64,000 bases of DNA from an uncultured Rhodocyclaceae bacterium. GTDB taxonomy: Bacteria > Pseudomonadota > Gammaproteobacteria > Burkholderiales > Rhodocyclaceae. The notes beneath the pieces were generated by a model. The model was given only the letters and a program-made list of their open reading frames with translations, made no database searches and was not told where the DNA came from. The translations under genes and the position numbers were made by a program. Below are positions 56,027-63,993 of this stretch, piece after piece (position 1 is the first letter of the stretch; the number at the start of each line of letters is the position of its first letter). The DNA lies in contig OU015322.1 of NCBI GenBank assembly GCA_907163225.1, positions 3,220,060 to 3,284,059 of the forward strand, written 5' to 3'.

Positions 56027-57247
56027 ATGTCGATGTCTGAACCGCTGTCTGCACCTGTATCCGCTGCCTACCAGCAGCTTCCGGTAGGATTGAGTGGGGA
56101 GATCATTTCTCGGTCCCAGATCGGGCAGGAATTTGTCTGGCCGAAGAGCGACCCTCGTTCGCAGTGGCAGCCGCAGCGTACCTACGGCCCCAGTGACGAT
56201 GCCCGGATTCGGCACCTCGGCATCTCACCCCACTTCGACATGGATGCGTTTTTGGAGCGAACCCAAACATTTGATTTGCCATCGCGGATCATCGAATTGC
56301 TGAACCACAACGCCTTTCAGTTCAATTCACGAAAGAAATTCCGCGAATGCGACCAGTGGCGGCAGATGGTTATGGAGGCTTGCGAAAAAGGTACTCCAAT
56401 TGAGATTCTGATCCTCGCGTTCTGCGTAATCAGTAATCCGACCAAGCGGGTGCAACCGACCGAGGTGACCACGGCAGATGATGTATCACTACTCCACATA
56501 GACAATATTGCTCGCCACATCGCGAACATCTACCCACCGGGAGCTGTTTTCCATGTGATCAGTGATAGCACCTTCTATGCGCTGCCGCTGGGGGTTACAT
56601 CAGTCGAAGCTCAGAATTATCTGGTTCAGCTACGTCAGCGTACCGAAGACCTGCAGATTGCGGACACCATCAAGATTCACGATATTTCCGACTATCTGTC
56701 CCACTATAACCAGTTCTTCCACGAACGGTTCGAGATTTGGCGCGCCAAGTTCCTTGCCGATCCGCTGTCGCATGATTTGCCTGCGGACGAATACCAGCGC
56801 TGGCATGCCAGCATGCGCGCCACGCTCAATTCCCGGCGTATGGGATTCTCCTACGAGCAGTTGGCGGCCATTTTCTGTGCCGATTCCGGCATTTCCCTGG
56901 CTTACCTCGATGACAGTGCCACTCTGGTGCTGGCCGAGTACCGGGCCTTGAAGGCGGCGGCCGCCGATACGAACTGGGAGAAACGCCATTTCCCGAACGC
57001 CATTCGGGCTACGATCCACGCTAAGAAAATTCCGGTTTTAGGTCTTCGCCTGTATCCGGAATACAAGCGGGGCTCCCGTCTCCTCCCTTACTATGGAATC
57101 GCAGTCCTGGTGCCAGGCGATAGTGATGGCGCCGAGCGGATGGAAATCCGGCACGAGATAACCGTGATCGGTAATCCATCCTTCACCCGGGTGGTCGATG
57201 AGAAGGGGCTGACGCAATTCTACGAACCGTCGAAGCCCAGCATATGA
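56027..57247 (+). CDS. PvcA/DIT1-family (isonitrile synthase superfamily) protein
   Basis: 406-residue protein. After an about 85-residue N-terminal extension, the core RIIELLNHNAFQF, ECDQWRQMVMEACEKGTPIEILIL, SLLHIDNIARHIANIYPPGAVFHVISD and NYLVQLRQRTEDL (87-210) follows the DIT1_PvcA layout. Characterised members turn tyrosine or tryptophan into isonitriles using ribulose-5-phosphate. Two usual core motifs are altered here: the 'KSxNP' stretch reads VISNPTK and 'SDG' reads SDS (179-181), so chemistry may differ. AAGGAGG precedes the ATG at 56027. The stop overlaps the MFS start (ATGA). Family assignment is by pattern, not by search. Confidence 0.72.
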   Translation: MSMSEPLSAPVSAAYQQLPVGLSGEIISRSQIGQEFVWPKSDPRSQWQPQRTYGPSDDARIRHLGISPHFDMDAFLERTQTFDLPSRIIELLNHNAFQFNSRKKFRECDQWRQMVMEACEKGTPIEILILAFCVISNPTKRVQPTEVTTADDVSLLHIDNIARHIANIYPPGAVFHVISDSTFYALPLGVTSVEAQNYLVQLRQRTEDLQIADTIKIHDISDYLSHYNQFFHERFEIWRAKFLADPLSHDLPADEYQRWHASMRATLNSRRMGFSYEQLAAIFCADSGISLAYLDDSATLVLAEYRALKAAAADTNWEKRHFPNAIRATIHAKKIPVLGLRLYPEYKRGSRLLPYYGIAVLVPGDSDGAERMEIRHEITVIGNPSFTRVVDEKGLTQFYEPSKPSI

Positions 57248-58416
57248 ACCGCAACATCTTTCTGCTGGCGCTCTCCCAGGCGGCGATGATGACCACGGTC
57301 AGTCTCGTGCTTTCATCGTCGGCCCTGGTGGGGGCTCAACTCTCGTCGCCGGATTTAGCCACCGTGCCACTCGCTGTCCAATACCTGGGGACCATGGTGA
57401 TGCTTTATCCGGTGGCCAGGCTCATGGAGCGCTTTGGACGCCGCTTCATCTTCTGTTGCGGAGCCCTGGTCGGTGCAGCGGGCTTGGCATGCGCAGCTTT
57501 CGGCGTCCGGATTGGCAGTTTTGCTCTGTTTGCAACGGCTGGGTTCTTGATCGGCACCTTTGGTGCGGTCGGGCAATACTACCGGTTTGCGGCTGTCGAT
57601 TCGGTGACTCCGGAAAGAAAAAGCCTGGCTATCTCCTGGACGCTGACTGGCGGACTCCTTGCTGCTGTGGCAGGGCCGATGCTCGCTCGGTGGACGAAGG
57701 ATGCGCTTGAGCCGGCCTTCTACGCCAGCTTTCTTTCATTGGCGGGCGTGGCGTTGTTGGGCGCCCTGTTCGCGACGGGCCTCAGCTTGCCGCCAATGGA
57801 AAGGGCGGAAGACAAGCAAGCGCGGCGATCATTGTCGGAGATTGCCCGTAATCCCAAGTTGACCATGGCTATTTTGGGAGGTGTCGTTGGCTATGCCGTG
57901 ATGAATCTCCTGATGACCGCCACGCCTCTGGCCATGATGTGTTCACGGCTCGGTTTCTCCCAGACTGCCGTGGTTATTCAATGGCACGTGCTCGCCATGT
58001 TTGCCCCTTCATTTTTCACCGGAACCCTCATTCAGAGAATCGGCACCATACCGGTCATGCTATTGGGCTGTCTCTTGAACCTCGGGAGCATTGCAGTCAG
58101 CCTGACTGGGATTGAGTTGGTTCACTTTGAGGCTGCACTGATTCTGCTGGGGGTCGGCTGGAATTTTCTCTACATCGGAGCCACTGCTCTGCTGACCGAA
58201 AACTGTCGCAAGGAGGAAGCTGCCCGCGTTCAGGCCCTGAATGATACGCTCGTCTTTCTGGGCGTCACGACCGCGACCTTACTCTCCGGTGCGATGGTCA
58301 ATGCGCTGGGATGGCAGACAGTCAATCTGTATGCCGTCTTTCCGATCCTGCTCGTCGTGGCAGGGCTCGTTCGATTGATGAATCGGCCTCGTCTCTCATG
58401 GTTGCGCGCGGGGTGA
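57244..58416 (+). CDS. MFS transporter of the element cargo
   Basis: 390-residue permease with 11-12 hydrophobic segments. The loop 2-3 motif is ARLMERFGRRFIFCCGALVG. The ATG at 57244 overlaps the PvcA-like stop by 4 bp, so translation is coupled. The natural reading is an exporter of, or uptake system for, the product of the PvcA-like enzyme. It is distinct from the MFS gene at 50917. Confidence 0.88.
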   Translation: MNRNIFLLALSQAAMMTTVSLVLSSSALVGAQLSSPDLATVPLAVQYLGTMVMLYPVARLMERFGRRFIFCCGALVGAAGLACAAFGVRIGSFALFATAGFLIGTFGAVGQYYRFAAVDSVTPERKSLAISWTLTGGLLAAVAGPMLARWTKDALEPAFYASFLSLAGVALLGALFATGLSLPPMERAEDKQARRSLSEIARNPKLTMAILGGVVGYAVMNLLMTATPLAMMCSRLGFSQTAVVIQWHVLAMFAPSFFTGTLIQRIGTIPVMLLGCLLNLGSIAVSLTGIELVHFEAALILLGVGWNFLYIGATALLTENCRKEEAARVQALNDTLVFLGVTTATLLSGAMVNALGWQTVNLYAVFPILLVVAGLVRLMNRPRLSWLRAG

Positions 58417-58497
58417 TTGATGAAGATCGAGAAACCGCCCACCGAAGACTTTGTAGCGCCCCTCTTCACTCCCGATGCTCCGGATGGAGGCAGCGCC

Positions 58498-59184
58498 ATG
58501 ACCTCCCCGGTAAGAGCTTTGATTTTTGATCTGGATGGCACACTGGTAGATACGCTTGACGGCATCGCGAACGCGATCAACTGCGCGTTGATGCGCCATG
58601 GTCTTGCACCGCTGACTATTTCAGAGGTTGCTGATCGTGTAGGCGAAGGCGGCACGGCCCTGGTGGAATACGCATTGAAGAAAACCGGACACGAAGGCCA
58701 CTCGGAAAGAGTCGCCCAATTACAGGAAAGTTATTTCCAAGCTTATCTTTCCGCACCCATCCATGGGACGAGGATTTTTCCGGACGTGATTCCGATGCTG
58801 GAACGCGCCGAAGCCCGAAACTTGGATCTTGCCATTTGCACCAACAAAGCAGGAGTCCTTGCCGAGGCGGTACTGGAAGGCTTAGGCTTGACTCGATACT
58901 TTCGTTTTTTGGTCTATGGTGACTCGTTGCCGTATCGCAAGCCCCATCCGGGGCCGATTAAGTGGATCGTCGGGCAAATGGGGGTTCCACTAGAGGCCTG
59001 TGTCATGGTTGGAGATACCGAAAACGATGTTCTTGCTGCTCGAAACTCTGGTGTGCGGTCCGTTTTCGTGAGTTTTGGCTACAGCAAATTGGAATCCTTG
59101 AGGAGCCAGCCGGATTGGGTTGTTCATCACTTTGATCAACTGGATCCCATATTGCGTAATTTCGACCGTCAGCGGCATACTTGA
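58498..59184 (+). CDS. HAD-superfamily phosphatase (phosphoglycolate phosphatase-like)
   Basis: 228-residue HAD hydrolase. Motif I FDLDGTLVDT near residue 10-19, motif II CTNKAG near 117, the motif III lysine in RKPHP near 148 and motif IV GDTENDVLAA near 172 are all present, and a Gph-like cap lies between I and II. GGAGG 9 bp before the ATG at 58498 supports this start; an ATG at 58420 would add 26 residues. It is third in the PvcA-like unit. A phosphatase could process a phosphorylated sugar by-product or intermediate; that is inference. Confidence 0.88.
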   Translation: MTSPVRALIFDLDGTLVDTLDGIANAINCALMRHGLAPLTISEVADRVGEGGTALVEYALKKTGHEGHSERVAQLQESYFQAYLSAPIHGTRIFPDVIPMLERAEARNLDLAICTNKAGVLAEAVLEGLGLTRYFRFLVYGDSLPYRKPHPGPIKWIVGQMGVPLEACVMVGDTENDVLAARNSGVRSVFVSFGYSKLESLRSQPDWVVHHFDQLDPILRNFDRQRHT

Positions 59185-59482
59185 GAATGAGCCGGAGCAT
59201 CAAATTTGAACTGAGACGTTCGCGGTTGTGACAACGGTTGTGCTTCGCAGGTGATGTTGGAACCTGTCCAATTCAGGGAGCGATATCGAGGAGCGACATG
59301 CCGTAATAAATAGGGAGACGTGACCATATGACAAATGAGCTGGAGGTTGGCGCGCTCCGCTTCTTGCTGCCTGGCTCGTTCGGCTTCGCCGAGCCGAGAC
59401 CACAGGGAAATCGTGACAAATCACGATAGATGTTTCGTAAAAAAGGCGAAGACAACCTGGTCAGGTTGGATGCGATTGTATG
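59185..59482. other. Non-coding or degraded stretch at the right end of the element
   Basis: No intact gene is seen. On the minus strand about 59340-59400 reads as an Ala/Glu/Arg-rich helix (LGEAERARQQEAERANLQL), like the C-terminal coiled coil of Uma2-type proteins, without start or partner; it may be a gene remnant. Confidence 0.4.
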
Positions 59483-59528
59483 GGTCAGATCCGAGAAGAT
59501 TGGGTGGTCTGTTCAGTGCGGTTCTGCA
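59483..59528 (-). repeat. Right terminal inverted repeat region of the element
   Basis: Read inward on the minus strand: TGCAGAA, then GACCACCCAA, then CTGACC. It mirrors the left end. Confidence 0.8.
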
Positions 59529-59534
59529 CCTCGC
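59529..59534. repeat. Target-site duplication, right copy
   Basis: CCTCGC, identical to 54392-54397. Confidence 0.85.
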
Positions 59535-59739
59535 GCAGCAATTGTTTGGCGCGCTCCACCGTCAGCACCTGCAGGAATCGCTTCGGCGTCACACCCGCCC
59601 AGCGGCAAAACAGGCGCTGGAAATGAAACGGACTCAAATGCAGGTGCGCCGCAATTTCTTCCAGCGTCGGCTGTCTGTCGACCCGGCTGGCGATGAAGTC
59701 GATGGCGTTTGCGATGCGGTCGTAATCGGTCGTGGGCAT
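59529..59739 (-). pseudogene. Ada-like gene, N-terminal HTH fragment
   Basis: The 5' part of the interrupted Ada-like gene. It starts MPTTDYDRIANAIDFIA and runs through the first half of the AraC-type DNA-binding domain (HLSPFHFQRLFCRWAGVTPKRFLQ...AKQLLRE), where the element is inserted. Beyond the junction the frame reads 14 element-derived codons and stops at 59485, giving an 84-residue truncated product. The matching remainder is at 53751-54397. Confidence 0.88.
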
Positions 59740-60234
59740 GGTTTGCTCGTATGTTACCTCGTGGCTGGCATCGAGATCGGCGTGAGCTTGCCGCTTCCGT
59801 TTTCGTTCCGAGGGTTGCTCAGAACGACTGGCGTGCCGAAGTACAAAATGGGTGGAGCGCAGGATTTGTGCATGGCTGATTCCCGGTAAAGTTTGGTGTC
59901 CGCAAAAACAGGGGGGTGATTGCGCGACAGCCCCAGTATCGCCAGCCTGTCGTGCCGCGGCGACCCGAATCTTGCGGCCTTGCGCTGCGGCCAACGCCGA
60001 GCGAAGCCAAGCCCCTTCCTCAAGGGCCGGTGGCATGTTTGGGTATGTCGATTTCGACCAAAATTTCCGGTTGACCGCAGGCGTTGAATCGCCGGCACGT
60101 TCGCCCCGGTGATTCCAGAACCAAATTGGGTATTGCCACTCAAACACCATGTAGCCGTCAGCCAACGACACTCATTGCTCCACATGCGCCTATCTCCCGG
60201 CTACTTTCTCCAATTCCAGAATGAGAGGCATGCC
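59740..60234. other. Intergenic region containing repeat copy I
   Basis: Upstream of the Ada-like fragment. It contains dispersed repeat copy I near 60050-60085. Several open frames cross it, but none has a family match or convincing start. Confidence 0.5.
60050..60085 (+). repeat. Dispersed repeat, copy I
   Basis: GATTTCGACCAAAATTT then CCGGTTGACCGCAGGCGTT. Confidence 0.85.
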
Positions 60235-60339
60235 ATGAAATCATCACTGAACTTCCGCCTGGTGCGGCCTGGCATTTTTGCTGCAGTGGCCATCGTCCTC
60301 GCATCGTTTGCCCTGCCGGCCATCGCTGACCGTCCATAG
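60235..60339 (+). pseudogene. Signal-peptide ORF, probably a frameshifted small exported protein
   Basis: A 34-residue frame with GAGAGG before the ATG encodes a near-perfect signal peptide (FRLVRPGIFAAVAIVLASFA, cleavage after ALPAIA) and then stops two to three residues later. In another frame the next 85 bp continue as TVHSAKHKPGEIRGQLIPP up to a stop near 60411. This suggests a small secreted protein broken by one indel, or a chance frame. Confidence 0.4.
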
Positions 60340-60430
60340 CGCCAAGCACAAGCCCGGCGAGATTCGCGGTCAGTTGATACCCCCGAGTGCCGCCGCCCCT
60401 AAATATTCCTACTGAAACCAGCCCGATCAA

Positions 60431-60919
60431 ATGCCCATGCCCCAATCCCTCTACGACTTCAGCGCCCAGCGCCTGAACGGTGATGAGCAACCCCTTGATG
60501 CCTACCGTGGCAAGGTTCTGCTCATCGTCAATACCGCCAGCCAATGCGGTTTCACACCGCAATACACAGGCCTTGAAGCGCTCTACCGACGTTTCAGGGA
60601 TCAGGGTTTTCTTGTGCTCGGCTTTCCCTGCAACCAGTTCGGCGGGCAGGAACCCGGCGACGCCGAGGCCATCGGCCAGTTCTGTCAGACCAGCCATGAC
60701 GTCACCTTCCCCCTCTTCGCCAAGATCGACGTCAACGGCGACAACGCCCACCCGCTCTACAGCTGGCTCAAGCATGAAGGCACCGGCATCCTCGGTACCG
60801 AGGCCATCAAATGGAATTTCACCAAATTTCTGGTCGACCGTGGCGGCAAGGTCGTCCACCGCTACGCCCCGGCCACTCGGCCCGACGAATTGGTGGATGT
60901 GATTGAAGAGCTGCTCTGA
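60431..60919 (+). CDS. Glutathione peroxidase (cysteine type)
   Basis: 162-residue thioredoxin-fold peroxidase. The catalytic cysteine is in NTASQCGFTPQY (about residue 37), with the glutamine in FPCNQFGGQEPG near 72 and tryptophan in WNFTKFLV near 133 completing the tetrad region. It reduces hydroperoxides, probably using thioredoxin as most bacterial Cys-GPx do. Start ATG at 60431; the ATG two codons on is an alternative. Confidence 0.95.
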   Translation: MPMPQSLYDFSAQRLNGDEQPLDAYRGKVLLIVNTASQCGFTPQYTGLEALYRRFRDQGFLVLGFPCNQFGGQEPGDAEAIGQFCQTSHDVTFPLFAKIDVNGDNAHPLYSWLKHEGTGILGTEAIKWNFTKFLVDRGGKVVHRYAPATRPDELVDVIEELL

Positions 60920-61006
60920 AGCGCCATCCTGCACCGCATGTTGTCGACGGAATCGATCCCGTTCGTATCAATCGATCCATCAGCCCATCGCCCAAAAAGG
61001 AACCCC

Positions 61007-61237
61007 ATGCAAACCCAAATGCACACCATGAGCAACCTGTTCGCACAGCTCGGCTTGCCCAGCGACGATGCGGCCGTTGAGCGCTTCATTGCGAGCCATC
61101 GACCACTGGAAAACGGCATTGCCCTCTACCGCGCGCCTTTCTGGAGTGCGGCGCAACGCGCGTTTCTCAAAGAGGAAATCATCGAAGATGCGGACTGGGC
61201 ATCGGTCATCGACGAACTCAACGGGCGCCTGAGATAA
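61007..61237 (+). CDS. DUF2789 family protein (copy 2)
   Basis: 76-residue protein matching the 3109-3342 gene in length and motifs: NLFAQLGLPSDD, APFWSAAQRAFLKEEI and EDADWASVIDELNGRLR. AAAAAGGA precedes the ATG at 61007. The upstream in-frame extension is rejected on the basis of length and this ribosome-binding site. It is a paralogue, not a local duplication, since flanking genes differ. Confidence 0.87.
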   Translation: MQTQMHTMSNLFAQLGLPSDDAAVERFIASHRPLENGIALYRAPFWSAAQRAFLKEEIIEDADWASVIDELNGRLR

Positions 61238-61391
61238 CGCCGTTGGCATCCTGCAGAAATGTTTGCTCCAGGAATTCGTTCGCCTGAAAAATATGCCAAA
61301 CATTGCAATCAATTGGCATCAATCTTGCGCTAAACTGCATTGACCGTTTCCATCTGGAGATGGCATTAAACCAATAATGTGAGGAGCTAAA

Positions 61392-61838
61392 TTGAAAAAA
61401 ATCATCGCAATTAGCCTGGTTGCCGTAGCAGCCGGATTCAGTACTACGGCTATCAGTGCCGGAGAGTTTGGCAGCGCCGCTGAAGCCAAGGCCATGCTCG
61501 AAAAGGCCGTTTCTGCGGTCAAGGCCAACAAGTCGGCCGCCCTGGGTCAATTTGCCAAGGGCGAAGGCGGCTTCCGGGATCGTGACCTCTATCCCTTCTG
61601 TGGCGGCCCTGACGGCAACTTTACTGCGCATCCGAGCCTGACCGGAAAAAGCATGAAAGACCTGATGAGCAAAGCCAATGAACCGATTGGCGCCAAGCTC
61701 TACGAAGCGGCCAAAGAGGGCAGCATCGCTGAAGTCCCCTACATGTGGCCGCGTCCGGGCACGACTGAGCCGGTTCAAAAGTTGAGCTACGTGACCAAGA
61801 TCGGCGATCAGGTCTGTGCCGTGGGTTACTACAAGTAA
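61392..61838 (+). CDS. Periplasmic single-cache-domain protein
   Basis: 148-residue exported protein. A signal peptide (MKKIIAISLVAVAAGFSTTAISA) ends near residue 23. The mature part resembles small soluble cache (sCache/DUF-cache) proteins: AKAMLEKAVSAVKANKSAALGQFAKGEGGFRDRDLYPF and YMWPRPGTTEPVQKLSYVTKIGDQVCAVGYYK. It is likely a small-molecule-binding protein. The start is TTG with GAGGAG 8 bp upstream. A strong hairpin follows. Confidence 0.85.
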   Translation: MKKIIAISLVAVAAGFSTTAISAGEFGSAAEAKAMLEKAVSAVKANKSAALGQFAKGEGGFRDRDLYPFCGGPDGNFTAHPSLTGKSMKDLMSKANEPIGAKLYEAAKEGSIAEVPYMWPRPGTTEPVQKLSYVTKIGDQVCAVGYYK

Positions 61839-61891
61839 GTCACCTGGTTAGCTACCGCCGGCGATCTTCCGGCGGCAACTGAGCTGGAAAC

Positions 61892-61925
61892 ACAATGGCC
61901 CGCCTCATTTGAGGCGGGCCATTGT
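61892..61925 (+). terminator. Terminator hairpin after the cache gene
   Basis: A perfect 16-bp stem (ACAATGGCCCGCCTCA and its complement) with a 2-base loop. The T-run is short. Confidence 0.75.
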
Positions 61926-62025
61926 CGTTCATGAGCGACGCTATTGGTGTGGAAAGCAGTTGCAACGCCCATTTGGAAGGGCTTTGCCTGTCGTCAGGCA
62001 GCGACGGCCTGTCACGCGCTGCCGC

Positions 62026-62406
62026 TTATTTGCTGCCGCCCTCCAGCCCCAGCTTGGCGCCCGACGCCATCACCCGGTCGCCCAGTTGCTGCAGCGTTTC
62101 CTGAGCCTCGTCGGCGGCTTCCTGCATCTCTTCGGCGGTCAAGGGCCGAAGCAACGCATCCAGTTCAATCCGCTGAATGTTCGGGCACTTCGCGACGACA
62201 CCGTGCAGGATGCCGTCCACCTTCTTCGCGCCCAGCCCGAACAGCACCTTTTCCAGCACAAACACGCGGACGACAATGATGTCCTCCTCATTCTGCGCCG
62301 TCGCCTGTACCGCCTCGATTTCCCTGCGCAGATAGCCGCGGAACTTGAGCGGCGTGATAGCGGCCGGCACCTGCAGGATGGAAGAACGGAATTGGCCTTG
62401 GATCAT
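62026..62406 (-). CDS. Conserved-looking protein of unknown function
   Basis: 126-residue cytosolic protein starting MIQGQFRSSILQVPAAITPLK. No family is recognised. The middle contains EDIIVVRVFVLEKVLFGLGAKKVDG, and the C-terminus is rich in Ala/Glu (LTAEEMQEAADEAQETLQQLGD). Codon use on this strand is regular, and a long frame on the opposite strand looks like its shadow. It stands alone, with repeat copy J upstream. Confidence 0.6.
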   Translation of the reverse strand: MIQGQFRSSILQVPAAITPLKFRGYLRREIEAVQATAQNEEDIIVVRVFVLEKVLFGLGAKKVDGILHGVVAKCPNIQRIELDALLRPLTAEEMQEAADEAQETLQQLGDRVMASGAKLGLEGGSK

Positions 62407-62743
62407 GATTGGGCTGAAGACTGGAAAACGGCGATTTTCGCAGAAGGGCGGGAGATGAGAAAGCACCAATCCAGGCCAGGTGCCTGCTTAGCCGGAGCGG
62501 ATGGCCTTGGCTCGCAATTCCGTGAAATACGCCTGGGATTAACTGCGGGATTTTTGGAGGGTCGGTAGCGCTGGATAAGCAGGCGCAGGCAGCAGCGGAG
62601 CGGATTCGGCGGCAGGGGGAGGGAGCCTGCGGTCAACCGGAAAAAACGGGCAAATTTAAAAAATCAGCCGCGAAAAAAAGAGGCTACCCAAAAAACTGCC
62701 AACAATCGGCATGACCTTCCCAAAGGTCAGCCTGATTTTTACC
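62407..62743. other. Intergenic region containing repeat copy J
   Basis: Holds dispersed repeat copy J (62626-62665). Otherwise no gene or clear regulatory element is visible. Confidence 0.5.
62626..62665 (-). repeat. Dispersed repeat, copy J (inverse orientation)
   Basis: CCTGCGGTCAACCGG then AAAAAACGGGCAAATTT; it is the only single copy in the window with minus orientation. Confidence 0.85.
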
Positions 62744-63448
62744 TCAAACCAGCACTCGCCGCAGCGCCCGTATCTTGCTCCACAGCACCGCCTTGGGAAG
62801 CGTCACTGCCATCACCAGCAGGCAGCGCTCCAACCAATCCGGGCGATTCTGCAAACGCTCGATGGCGCGCTCGAGATCGCGGGCAATTGCATCGCCGTAA
62901 GCCCCTTGGGCCTTGAGCAACGCCTTGCGCAGCAAGGGCAACGAAGGGTTCATCATCGCCAGATCGATCACGTCGCCGCTGAACACACTGTCGTCGCTCC
63001 AGCGATCCGAATTCGCCAGCAACTTGCTCGTCGCCATGTCCAGTGCCGTCAGTGTCGAAACTCCGCAAACCTGATCTTTTGCGCTGGGCGCATCAAGCTC
63101 GATTCGTCCCTCAAGGACAATCTCGAATTTGATCGGTAACTCATCGACCCGCAGCGCCGCGCGAATGCCGTACTGATCGGCCCGCACCTCCCGCGCCAGC
63201 CGAAACCGCTCACCATCCGGCCGCAACAACCCGGCAAAACCCGCTTCGCCAGTCAACAACTGGCGCAGACGACGATAGCTGTCGAGATCCGAAACCAGAA
63301 AATCCATATCCACCGACTCGCGATACTCGCCAAAACGCAACGCCATCGCCGTGCCGCCGCCAAACAGGCAATTCGCCTCACGCAACAAATCACCATCCAG
63401 CGCCGACAACACCCGGGCAATCCGGCGATGGTGCGGGCGCTCAAACAT
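62744..63448 (-). CDS. Nucleotidyltransferase, AbiEii/AbiGii toxin family
   Basis: 234-residue protein. The nucleotidyltransferase core motif GGGTAMALRFGEYRESVDMDFLVSD (near residues 30-55) contains the G-G and D-x-D-F residues of AbiEii toxins. RVDELPIKFEIVLEGRIEL supplies the third acidic position. It overlaps the upstream XRE gene by 8 bp. Characterised relatives transfer nucleotides to tRNA or act in abortive infection; this pair may be a type IV-like toxin-antitoxin or phage-defence unit. The start MFERPHHRR at 63448 is preferred over a start 17 codons upstream. Confidence 0.85.
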   Translation of the reverse strand: MFERPHHRRIARVLSALDGDLLREANCLFGGGTAMALRFGEYRESVDMDFLVSDLDSYRRLRQLLTGEAGFAGLLRPDGERFRLAREVRADQYGIRAALRVDELPIKFEIVLEGRIELDAPSAKDQVCGVSTLTALDMATSKLLANSDRWSDDSVFSGDVIDLAMMNPSLPLLRKALLKAQGAYGDAIARDLERAIERLQNRPDWLERCLLVMAVTLPKAVLWSKIRALRRVLV

Positions 63449-63944
63449 CGCCGGCTCCGGGCGACTCCGCGCCACCGAAAGCCAGCCGCAAGGCATCAAT
63501 CAAGTTCCGCTCACGCGGCAACAAGGCAGCCTCATCGACATGCCGCCAGTTGCGCTCATAAATCCCCAGCGCCTCGCGCGGCGTCAATTCACCCGTGCCC
63601 TGAACCTGCCACGCCAGCTGCTTCAACGTCGGGTAATCAGCCAGCCGAACCCGTGCTGGCAACCAGCCAGCCTTCTCGTCCGCCGTGCTTTTAGCCGCCT
63701 CGTCGCCTACAACTGCCACCGAAAAAGTCATCCCCAGCGAAGCCAGCACATTCAGATAAGCCCCCATCGTCACCGACGGCTCGCCCTGCTCGATGCGATG
63801 CACGCTCACCCGCGACATCCCGGCCGCCTCCGCCAACGCCGTCGCGCTCACCCGCAAAGCCTTGCGCTGGGCACGAATACGGGCGCCGAGAGCGGTAAGC
63901 TGCTCGGCAACAATAGCGGGATTTTCTGGGGATTTAGCTGGCAT
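63441..63944 (-). CDS. XRE-family HTH protein (antitoxin/repressor of the AbiEii pair)
   Basis: 167-residue protein with an N-terminal Cro/CI HTH at about residues 14-70 (ALRVSATALAEAAGMSRVSVHRIEQGEPSVTMGAYLNVL) and a C-terminal helical domain (GELTPREALGIYERNWRHVDEAALLPRERNLIDAL). It lies directly upstream of and overlaps the AbiEii gene, as in antitoxin-toxin operons. The ATG at 63944 is used because the upstream ATG lies inside the predicted -10 box. Confidence 0.85.
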   Translation of the reverse strand: MPAKSPENPAIVAEQLTALGARIRAQRKALRVSATALAEAAGMSRVSVHRIEQGEPSVTMGAYLNVLASLGMTFSVAVVGDEAAKSTADEKAGWLPARVRLADYPTLKQLAWQVQGTGELTPREALGIYERNWRHVDEAALLPRERNLIDALRLAFGGAESPGAGDV

Positions 63945-63947
63945 TGT

Positions 63948-63993
63948 GTTTCTCATACTAGGCAAATATTTATATTTGTCAATATTGAGAAAC
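63948..63993 (-). promoter_or_regulatory. Promoter/operator of the XRE-AbiEii operon with nested palindromes
   Basis: On the minus strand TTGACA (63977-63982), a 16-bp spacer and TAGTAT (63955-63960) make a strong promoter. It is enclosed by an outer inverted repeat GTTTCTCA (63948-63955) / TGAGAAAC (63986-63993) and contains an inner one, CAAATA (63963-63968) / TATTTG (63973-63978). Autorepression by the XRE protein is inferred. Confidence 0.65.

Larger units (their letters stand above)
54398..59528. mobile_element. 5131-bp insertion with IS21-like ends carrying a PvcA-like gene cluster
   Basis: The ends are TGCAGAA (54398-54404) and TTCTGCA (59522-59528). Inward similarity includes GACCACCCAA at 54418-54427 mirrored by TTGGGTGGTC at 59500-59509, and CTGACC at 54439-54444 mirrored by GGTCAG at 59483-59488. 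A 6-bp direct repeat CCTCGC flanks it. It interrupts an Ada-like gene whose frame is restored on excision in silico. An IstB C-terminal remnant lies next to the left end, as in IS21 elements, but no full istA or istB is present, so it is non-autonomous. Cargo: NERD/IstB chimera, AraC regulator, PvcA-like protein, MFS and HAD genes. Confidence 0.88.

Noticed and set aside
61909-62568. 219-codon plus-strand frame opposite the unknown gene at 62026
   Set aside because: Arg/Gln/Leu-rich translation typical of a shadow; the minus-strand frame has the more regular codon pattern.
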